A DNA stretch of 64,000 nt from Budorcas taxicolor. Its lineage: Eukaryota; Chordata; Mammalia; Artiodactyla; Bovidae. The notes beneath the pieces were generated by a model. The model searched no databases and was not told the DNA's origin. It saw nothing but the letters and a program-made list of their open reading frames with translations. Shown here in pieces: positions 56,746-64,000 of the stretch; the first letter of the stretch is position 1, and each line of letters begins with the position of its first letter. The position numbers were made by a program, and so were the translations under genes. The stretch covers positions 75,689,067 to 75,753,066 of the forward strand of contig NC_068912.1 in assembly GCF_023091745.1 (NCBI RefSeq), written 5' to 3'.

Positions 56746-57142
56746 TGGTGGTCTTGTAATCTGGGGTTTATAATCTTAGAGAAAATTGCAAAGTATTATG
56801 GAAAATAATTCATCTATTTAATAGCACTGATATACGAAATTATGCAAAGAAATCTGAAGATTTGACTACATGCTGTATCTGGCTGAGAGACAAGTTCTTT
56901 TCAATGTTTATTTTTCTTTAGAAAATGGTTCATGTTATTTTCAATTAGTTGTCAAACAAATTTTTAAAAAAGAAAGTCTACATAAAATCAGTTTCTTTTT
57001 GTAAGCTGAGGATTTTAAGTCACTGCGTAACAATCAGCTGCAACTGAGTAGTAGCTATCTGCTTTACCTTGTGCAGGCTCTCAGAATCCCTGCACTCTCT
57101 CATATTTCCTGACACGATTATCACTGCTCAGTACACTTGCAC
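56746..57142. other. No recognised feature
   Basis: AT-rich; nothing recognised. Confidence 0.4.
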
Positions 57143-57330
57143 TGTATTTTTTTTTTTTTTTTTGCTTTTTAATTTTCAACTTTATTGAGGTAAAACTGAT
57201 TTAAAAATTGTAAGGTATTTCAAGTGCACATTGTAGTATATTGGTGATTTGATATATTAATACATAAACATTTGAAAGGATTTCTCCATCAGTTAATTAG
57301 CATATCCTTGGCTCACATTTTTTTAATGCT
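57143..57330 (-). mobile_element. Old L1 3' end
   Basis: A 17-nt T run (antisense poly(A)) at about 57147-57163, then ACTTTATTGAGGTAAAACTG, TTGTAAGGTATTTCAAGTGC and GGTGATTTGATATATTAATA, which are standard old L1 3' UTR blocks. Confidence 0.78.
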
Positions 57331-57837
57331 ATTTCTTTATTTTTGGGGGATATGAGAATTGCACCATAGTTTTTGTCAGGGTAACCTACTTTATGTGTTA
57401 CTCTACTTCATAGCTGTCAGGTTCTTGTGGGCATTTGAGTTTGACTTTTGCAGATCTGACCCTGAATCTTACCTGAAATTTGCTGCCTATATCATTTTCA
57501 AGTCTTCCTTTATCAAGAAATTTGACAAAAAGACTCAGGATTATAATCTATTATTTGACTTATATGGTGGGTCTCATTACTTTTGCTCTTCTTTAGAAAA
57601 AATAACCTTCCTTTTTAGTCCAAATTAAAAATGCACATAGTTCAAAAAATAGTACCAAAGAGCTAATGCAGCAGAATAATATAATGAAACAGCTTTTACA
57701 GTTTTATCTGATGCTTAAAGGCCAGGAACAAAACAATTGCAACCAAATACCCCTTTATTCTGAAGCTGAGTGCTTACAGATCTGTGTTGTACAAACTAGC
57801 CAATAGTGGAACTGATTCTCCCAGCTTTGACGACCCT
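57331..57837. other. No recognised feature
   Basis: An 89-codon frame at 57359-57628 has no family I recognise and no supporting signals. Confidence 0.4.
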
Positions 57838-57851
57838 CCACAGCCTACAAT

Positions 57852-58064
57852 GGGGCTTTCCAGTTGGCTCAGCTGTAAAAAATCTGCCTGCCAATGCAGG
57901 GGACCTGGGTTTGATCCCTGTGTTGGGAAGATCCCCTAGAGAAGGAAATGGCAACCCACTCCAATATTCTTGCCTGGAAAATTCCATGGACAGAGGAGCC
58001 TAGCAGGCTATAGTCCACGGGATCGCAAAAGTAGATCACAACTTAGCAACTAAACCACCACCAA
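57852..58064 (+). mobile_element. Bov-tA SINE, full length, with target duplication
   Basis: Head GGGGCTTTCCAGTTGGCTCA, body GATCCCCTAGAGAAGGAAAT, tail CTTAGCAACTAAACCACCAC. Flanked by CCACAGCCTACAAT (57838-57851) and CCACAGCCTGCAAT (58065-58078). Confidence 0.95.
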
Positions 58065-58078
58065 CCACAGCCTGCAAT

Positions 58079-58999
58079 AAAAAGGGAGGCTGAGGAACTG
58101 GAAAAGAGGATTCTTGGAGAGTACTGCCGTGTGCTGTGTGATTTTTACCTCTATAAGGTGGAGGGGATGGGGTGCTTTCCACTCAAGATGCGTGAGAGGG
58201 TCCTTCAAAGGATCATTCTGATAATTTGTTTACCTCTTAGATTTTAAAGGGACATAATCTCTGGTAACTGGCCATATCTGGGAAGGCTAAAGCTGAAATT
58301 TAGTAGGTGGAGTTGCTCTGGCAGCAGGGCAAACAGAGGAAGCTTTTCTGATATTTTTATTCCTTATAAGAGAGCTATATTTCCATTTTATCTGGTAGGA
58401 ATGTGAGACTTTCCTGTGAGCTCTGTGGACCCAGAAGGTGTACATGGTCTAAAGCCAAGTTAAAATAGTACATTTTGAAGACTGAAACTGTTATTTGGTA
58501 CAGAAACTCAATGTATCATCCTAAGAGAACAACTAATAACAGAGAGCCATTACTGTACATAGCAAAAAAAAGTTTAGGGGAGCCCCAGAAAAAAATACCC
58601 CTGGAAAACTCACAAAAATATTACTACCCACAAAACAAAAAATCAGAGAGTGAGGGAAAAGGAAAAACATTAAACAGAGAAGCCTTCCATTCTCTCCCAT
58701 CACCACTCCCAACCTTCACTGCAGGCTCCCATCCTAAAACAATCCTGAGGATTGAGAACAGGTTTAAAATGGGAAAAACTGTGGAGCTCTGTAAATATGA
58801 CCTGAGTCTGGACTAGGTAGTTGTTATGCTTAGATCTAAAAATGACCAGAGGACATTTTACTGGCTGAGAATAACCTAAAATACTAATTGGAACTGTTAG
58901 AAATTTTACCCAAGGGATAGAGGGAAAAAGATACTGCAGATTGCATTTGAAAGAGCAGTGGAGGCATCATTTTCTACTTGCACCTTATTGATGCCTGCC
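58079..58999. other. No recognised feature
   Basis: Less AT-rich than average, with a lysine-rich 113-codon frame at 58475-58816. That frame has no recognisable domain and no splice or start context that would support a gene. Confidence 0.4.
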
Positions 59000-59012
59000 C
59001 ATGTAATAAAAT

Positions 59013-59217
59013 GCCTGTTTGCTCAGTTGCTTAGTCATGTCTGACTCTTTGAGACCCCATGGACTGTAGCCCACCAGGTTCCTCTGTCCATAGAATTTCC
59101 TAGGCAAGAATATTTCCTCCTTCAGAGGGTCTTCCCAACCCTGGGATGAAACCCAAGTCTCCAGTATCTACTGCATTGGCAAATGGATTTTTACCACTGA
59201 GGCACCTGGAAAGCCCC
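59013..59217 (-). mobile_element. Bov-tA SINE with target duplication
   Basis: Antisense Bov-tA: TTAGTCATGTCTGACTCTTT; head TTACCACTGAGGCACCTGGA. Flanked by CATGTAATAAAAT (59000-59012) and CATATAATGAAAT (59218-59230), 11 of 13 matching. Confidence 0.93.
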
Positions 59218-59412
59218 CATATAATGAAATTGTAGGCATTATAGTAAAAAATACCTTTATCCAGCACCTCTTCTCCATTGTCATGCTTTCCAGAGGTGGC
59301 TGTTTTTGCAGATTTTAGCTCCTTTTCTGGTATTTACATCCATACTTCTAAAATCTGTGCATATTCAGATTTCTCTTGATTGGTTAATTTTGACAGAATC
59401 TATTAAACTTTT

Positions 59413-59632
59413 CAGGGGCTTCCCTGATGGCTCAGTGATAAAGAATCCACTTGCACAGCAGGAGACATAGAGACATGGGTTCACCCTGAGTTGGGAAGAT
59501 CTCCTGGAGGAGAAAATGGCAACCCACTCCAGCAGTCTTGCCTGGCAAATCCCGTGGACAGGAGCCTGGTGGACTACAGTTGATGGGGTTGAAAAAGAGT
59601 GGACATGACTGAGTGACTAAACAGCAACAGCA
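59413..59632 (+). mobile_element. Bov-tA SINE with target duplication
   Basis: Head GGGGCTTCCCTGATGGCTCA; tail GTGACTAAACAGCAACAGCA. Flanked by ATTAAACTTTT (59402-59412) and ATTAAGCTTTT (59633-59643). Confidence 0.94.
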
Positions 59633-59746
59633 ATTAAGCTTTTAATTATAGCAGATAAGATTTTGGATAAGCTAACAATCCTTCCTCTTATCTTCCCAGT
59701 ATAATTATATCATAAATCTTGGTAAAAGCATTAGCACTTACATTAC

Positions 59747-59880
59747 TGCTGCTGCTACTGCTAAGTCACATCAGTCGTGTCCGACTCTGTGCGACCCCAT
59801 AGATGGCAGCCCACTAGGCTCCCCCGTCCCTGGGATTCTCTATGCAAGAACACTGGAGTGGGTTGCCATTTCCTTCTCCA
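59747..59880 (-). mobile_element. Bov-A2-type SINE unit with (GCT)n tail
   Basis: CTGCTGCTGCTACTGCTAAG at the left is the antisense (AGC)n tail. It is followed by CATCAGTCGTGTCCGACTCT and GGAGTGGGTTGCCATTTCC. No tRNA head, so it is a monomer of the A unit. Confidence 0.9.
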
Positions 59881-60238
59881 ACTAGGATTATGCAAATTAC
59901 TGAGCCCTGTAGTAGACTACGAAACTACTTTAAAAAAAAAAAACATACATTTAATTTTACCTACAGCTGATTGTTGTCTCATTTTTATTCTTTTCTTAGT
60001 GTACCAATTGCTATATTTTTCCCCTAAATACTCTAACAGGCCAGCCACATTTACAGTAATGTTGACAAATACTGCCAAAGACCAGATGATTTATCATTTC
60101 TCTGCTTTTATTTTCATCTCCTTTCTCTTCCTTTCCCTGCCTACTAGCTTTTCTTCATACATTTTTTTTTTTCCCTGCTCCAATAGAACAGATTTCTTTC
60201 TCACTCTGATGAATAAACTGTCACTCAGGGAACTTCCT

Positions 60239-60375
60239 GGAGAAGGAAATGGCAACCCACTCCATTGTTCTTGCCTGGAGAATCCCAGGGATGGGGGAGC
60301 CTGGTGGGCTGCCGTCTATGGGGTCGCACAGAGTCGGACATGACTGAAGCGACTCAGCAGCAGCAGCAGCAGCAG
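60239..60375 (+). mobile_element. Bov-A2-type SINE unit with (CAG)n tail, perfect target duplication
   Basis: GGAGAAGGAAATGGCAACCC to GACTGAAGCGACTCAGCAG, then a run of about eight CAG units. Flanked by CAGGGAACTTCCT at 60226-60238 and 60376-60388. Looks young. Confidence 0.95.
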
Positions 60376-60596
60376 CAGGGAACTTCCTTCACTTTTACTT
60401 TAGAAATTCCCCTTGCTTGTCTTCTATGCTACTCAGATTTTTATTTTTTTGTTTATCTCCTTGTTTTACTGAGACACACTATTCCTTGTTCTCCTCAGAA
60501 GGTGCATGAGGTATAATTTCTTTTTTACTCTTATAAGAAAAATTTGCCCTCACAAATGATTGAGAATTTCATTAAATATAATATTTTAATTTGGAA

Positions 60597-60719
60597 CTTG
60601 GGGCTTCCCTGACAGTCCATTGTTTAAGACTCTGCTGTTACAACGCAAGGGAGTGTGGGTTCAATCACTGATTGGGGAACTAAGATCCGACAGGCTGTGT
60701 GATGCAGTCAAAAAAAATT
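60597..60719 (+). mobile_element. CHR-type tRNA-Glu SINE with target duplication
   Basis: Differs from Bov-tA: head GGGGCTTCCCTGACAGTCC, then GTGGGTTCAATCACTGATTG, GGGAACTAAGATCCGACAGG and an A tail, without the Bov-A unit. This fits the Cetruminantia CHR-2 type. Flanked by TTTTAATTTGGAA at 60584-60596 and 60723-60735. The tRNA-like part is not a functional tRNA. Confidence 0.85.
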
Positions 60720-60735
60720 TTTTTTTAATTTGGAA

Positions 60736-61382
60736 TTCATTTCCTCTAAATGTATTGAAGAATTTGCTGATTGTTTCCTAGTAGCTGAAGTTGCTGTTGA
60801 GAAGCCCAAAGCTGTGTTTTCTTTTTTTCCCTTCATATCTGATTTGTTTTTCCTATTGGAAGGTTTTTAGAATATTCTTGGTATCCACATTGTTCTGATA
60901 TTTTGTAATGCTGCATTGGTATGGATAATTTTTATTCAATGAGGAGAATACTTTGTGGCTCTTATCAATATGGAATTAAGTTCTTTGTAGTGGGAAATCT
61001 TTTTAAAGGAATTCTTTGGAAATATTCCTTTTTATTTTTTCAAGTATTTCTGTTATTCAAATTGACTTTAATTTTCCCTGCATTGAGTTTAATTTTGTAT
61101 TTCTTCCCTATTTTTGATATATTTGTCTTTCCATTTTCCTCCTAGATGATGCAATTTCTAACAATTTGAATTTTTCTTGAATATGTTAGCTATCATATTT
61201 CTTATTTTCAAGAATTCATTCTTCTGTTTCATTTTTATAGAATTCTTTTTTATCAATGCAATGTTTTATAATTCTGATAATATGAATTATAGTTTTTTAT
61301 GACTTTTTTTAAAACAAACTGATCAAGAGATGTAAATTAGAAGTGATTTTTCATTGTGATTATTTCTTGACTACTATACTTT
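60736..61382. other. No recognised feature
   Basis: T-rich sequence that may hide an old LINE; no assignable blocks. Confidence 0.4.
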
Positions 61383-61600
61383 GGGGCTTCCCTTGTGGTT
61401 CAGATGGTAAAGAATTTGCCTGCAATGCAGGAGACCTCTGTTAGATCCCTGGGTTGGGGAGATCCCTGGAGAAGGGAATGGCAACCCACTCCAGTGTTCT
61501 TGCCTGGAGAATGCCATGGACAGAGGAGCCTGGCGGACTACAGTTCACAGGGATACTAAGAGTTAGACACGACAGAGTGACTAATACTTTCACTTTTCAC
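61383..61600 (+). mobile_element. Bov-tA SINE, full length
   Basis: Head GGGGCTTCCCTTGTGGTTCA, body GGAGAAGGGAATGGCAACCC, tail AGTGACTAATACTTTCACTT. A possible CTATACTTT / CTAATACTTT duplication is unclear. Confidence 0.93.
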
Positions 61601-61934
61601 ATTTTCATACATTAATTTAAGGTTATTTATTTTTAAAAATTATGAAAACTTGCCTGATAGTTAAAACATCTGCTTCTTTAATTCTATTGTTTAACTATGA
61701 CTATTCATTATTATACAGACAATGCAAGTAATACAACAGTATTTTAGCTGTTTTGAAAACTAGAATTTATTTCTTCCATATGCATTTATAGTGTTTGTGG
61801 ATGATATTCTATTCACAAAACTACTATTTTATTAAGTCAAGACTGACATTTAAGTTTCATTCAAATTCAATACTTTGGTGTCATTGATAATATAGGGTAA
61901 ACTATTTTGCAGAATAGCATTTGTATACAATTAC
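61601..61934. other. No recognised feature
   Basis: AT-rich spacer; nothing recognised. Confidence 0.4.
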
Positions 61935-61944
61935 TGAAATTAAT

Positions 61945-62222
61945 TGGAGGAGGCAATGGCACCCCACTCCAGTACTCTTGCCTAGAAAATCCCATTGACG
62001 GAGGAGCCTGATAGGCTGCAGTCCGTGGGGTCACTAAGAGTCAGGCACGACTGAGCGACTTCACTTTCACTTTTCACTTTCATGCATTGGAGAAGGAAAT
62101 GGCAACCCACTCCAGTGTTCTTGCCTGGAGAATCCCAGGGACGCGGGAGCCTGGTGGGCTGCAGTCTGTGGGGTCACACAGAGTCAGACACGACTGAAGC
62201 GACTTAGCAGCAGCAGCAGCAT
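61945..62222 (+). mobile_element. Bov-A2 SINE (dimer), with target duplication and (AGC)n tail
   Basis: First A unit GGAGGAGGCAATGGCACCCC to GACTGAGCGACTTCACTTTC, linker TTTTCACTTTCATGCATT, second A unit GGAGAAGGAAATGGCAACCC to GAAGCGACTTAGCAGCAGC. Flanked by TGAAATTAAT at 61935-61944 and 62223-62232. Confidence 0.95.
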
Positions 62223-62232
62223 TGAAATTAAT

Positions 62233-63093
62233 GCCCCATTAATTTAAAAAGTCACCACAGTTGTAATAAATAGTACTTGGTTTCATGTTTTTATTGCAGT
62301 ACATTACATACTAATTTGAGGACCATACTTTCATGAAAAAATATGTAATAGTTCCCTCTTGGATTGAGGAGCAGCATATATTTACAATTTGCTGCAGTCT
62401 GCTGAAAGTCTGCAGCAGTTTGTGCCAAATGTGTTGCAGATGCTGCAGCAGCAATAATGTATTCATGACGTGTACAACTACCTTTTGACAGGAGCAATTT
62501 CTAGATGTGTTTAGTCAGCTTCTGGCCTTTGCAAGGAACATAAATATAGATTGCTTCATATTCTATGCATATCCATCAAATCTGAAATAGCATAGACCCT
62601 TATAAATGGGAATATAAAAATCCATGAAGGTGATGGAGACTAAAGTAATAAAAATTTTATTTAATATAACTTGGAATTTGACAGGTAGCCTATAAAGTAT
62701 TTGTGTTTGGATGTAGTGTGTCTACTTAATTTAGGCTACAATCTATTAGTCAAGTAACTGAACAAGTCAAAGAGTGTTCCACATAATACCTAAATTAAAT
62801 ATAATGAAAGGTGGAATTAGCACCACTCAGCAATGAATGTGTTTGTTTAGACGGTTAGGAGAATTGAAATTTATATATCAGTAGAGTTTTAACTGTGCTA
62901 TAGTTGATAGATTTTTGTTATTAAAATTATGAATTTTTTTTTTTTAGAAAGCAAGGTATACATTTCTCATTTTCCCTAACAGTGAATTTTCCCTGCTCCA
63001 GAGAAATACATTTTAGCTAGGTAGAATGTAACTCACAATAAAGATTACACTTCCAAACTTTGATTTGCAGCTAAGTAGCCCACATGATGACTT
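62233..63093. other. No recognised feature
   Basis: AT-rich. A small CTGCAG-rich patch at 62388-62455 has repeated GCAG words but no clear unit. Nothing else recognised. Confidence 0.4.
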
Positions 63094-63247
63094 CCCTTTC
63101 ACTTTTCACTTTCATGCATTGGAGAAGGAAATGGCAACCCACTCCAGTGTTTTTGCCTGGAGAATCCCAGGGACAGAGGAGCCTGGTAGGCTGTCTATGG
63201 GGTCATACAGAGTTGGACACGACTGAAGCAACTTAGCAGCAGCAGCG
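63094..63247 (+). mobile_element. Bov-A2 SINE, second unit plus linker only
   Basis: TTTTCACTTTCATGCATTGG is the Bov-A2 linker, followed by the second A unit and an AGCAGCAGCAGC tail. It is therefore a 5'-truncated dimer rather than a monomer. Target duplication unclear. Confidence 0.92.
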
Positions 63248-63695
63248 CACGTGACTAAAATGGAATGAAGTGTAAGAGATGTGTGTGATTTTCAAGTCTT
63301 ATCCTTATTAAGAAGAGATAATGCCCTTTACCTTCCTTTTCCTTTGCTAGCTGCAATATCAACATAGTGGTGAGACATCTTATACCACTCAGACAAGAGC
63401 AGAGCTTCACCAGTGATGGCTCCTTCGTTGAAGTCACATAGAAGGGTGAACAAACAAGCTCACATTGCTTCTTAAACAAGAAATAAGCCCCTTCCTGTAA
63501 AGTCTTTCACTGAATCTTGCCTGATTCACCAGGTGAGATTTAATCTCTCCCATGCCGATAGGACCCTTCTTGTGTGTTCATCGTATTCTATTTTGGATTG
63601 CTTTTTAATGTGTGTTTATTATTCTTACCATGGCACAGTGATGATTTTTCTTTCAGTTCCACCAGCAAGCTACTCTCCAGTACCACTGAATTCCT
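63248..63695. other. No recognised feature
   Basis: Mixed composition; nothing I can name with confidence. Confidence 0.4.
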
Positions 63696-63895
63696 TGAAC
63701 AGGGTAAAAGTATTTTCTCTCAGCATCTTCAAACTTGCTATTCCCACTGCCTGGGATACTAGTCTCACAGATTTATTATGTTATATAATATTATATAAAA
63801 TAATATGACTCATTTTGCTCAGCTCTCTATAGAAATGCTACCTCTCCCAGAACCACTTAAACTCTTATCCTTTTTTTCTTTAATCCTTTACTCTG
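63696..63895 (+). mobile_element. Possible L2 remnant
   Basis: CTTGCTATTCCCACTGCCTG and GGGATACTAG, then TTGCTCAGCTCTCTATAGAAA, resemble diverged L2 blocks (CTATTCCC-CTGCCTGGAA, CTCAAATGTCACC). Weak. Confidence 0.4.
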
Positions 63896-64000
63896 CTGAT
63901 AAGCAATCAGCAAGGATACTACAGCAGAAATCTTGATGAACTGCTGAAATAGAAATTAGGGAATATCAGGGAAAGGATCTTCAGGTGATGGGGGTGATTT

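Noticed and set aside
58475..58816. 113-codon lysine-rich frame
   Set aside because: No recognisable domain, poor start context, no neighbouring exon signals; could be chance in A-rich DNA.
59777..60343. 188-codon open frame as a possible protein
   Set aside because: Begins and ends in SINE sequence (Bov-A2 units at 59747-59880 and 60239-60375) with unrelated low-complexity sequence between; no domain or start context.
62388..62455. CTGCAG-rich patch as a tandem repeat or protein-binding array
   Set aside because: Repeated GCAG words but no constant unit or spacing; chance cannot be excluded.
1..64000. CRISPR array, operon, plasmid or phage elements
   Set aside because: Dispersed eukaryotic transposons account for all repeated sequence; no regularly spaced short repeats with unique spacers were seen.

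Overview
The window is nuclear genomic DNA from a ruminant, very probably a bovid. It is dense with BovB (RTE-type) LINE copies, Bov-tA / Bov-A2 SINEs and L1 copies of the bovine type, a combination confined to ruminants. I could not separate cattle, bison, sheep or goat by eye. I found no host protein-coding gene, no exon I would defend, no functional tRNA or rRNA gene and no CpG-rich promoter. It reads as an AT-rich, intergenic or deeply intronic repeat landscape.

Layout. 1-984: 3' part of a BovB (+), running off the left edge. 984-6214: bovine-type L1 on the minus strand with an intact 5' end and long 5' UTR, next to an older L1 remnant (6215-6570). 6744-7781: BovB. 8990-12178: near full-length Tigger1 DNA transposon broken by two Bov-tA SINEs and an L1 tail. 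12.2-20 kb: mostly unrecognised AT-rich DNA with one BovB (15.0-16.2 kb), one SINE and faint old L1. 20-25.1 kb: BovB, L2 and SINEs. 26.6-28.5 kb: hAT-Charlie-type transposon with a readable transposase fragment, holding two SINEs. 28.8-29.5 kb: two L1 3' ends. 30.2-37.4 kb: a cluster of four BovB copies, two of them head to head. 37.8-39.6 kb: young L1 within old L1. 41.1-43.9 kb: MIR, old L1, BovB tail and L2. 44.1-51.8 kb: a nested stack in which an MLT1-like LTR holds a SINE and an L1, and the L1 holds two BovB inserts. 51.8-53.4 kb: another BovB. 54.6-64 kb: SINE-rich DNA with a BovB, MIR and L2.

Nothing here works as a gene set. The history is layered retrotransposition: MIR, L2, Tigger1, hAT-Charlie, MaLR and old L1 first, then bovine L1 and BovB, then Bov-tA / Bov-A2 / CHR-type SINEs that share the BovB 3' end and were presumably moved by BovB machinery. 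Every LINE reading frame I followed is broken or incomplete. The points most worth a second look are a frameshift in the reverse transcriptase shared by two BovB copies, a roughly 73-bp duplication flanking a SINE inside Tigger1, an internally deleted BovB inside L1, and a dimeric SINE bracketed by one target duplication. I did not find an undescribed functional system.
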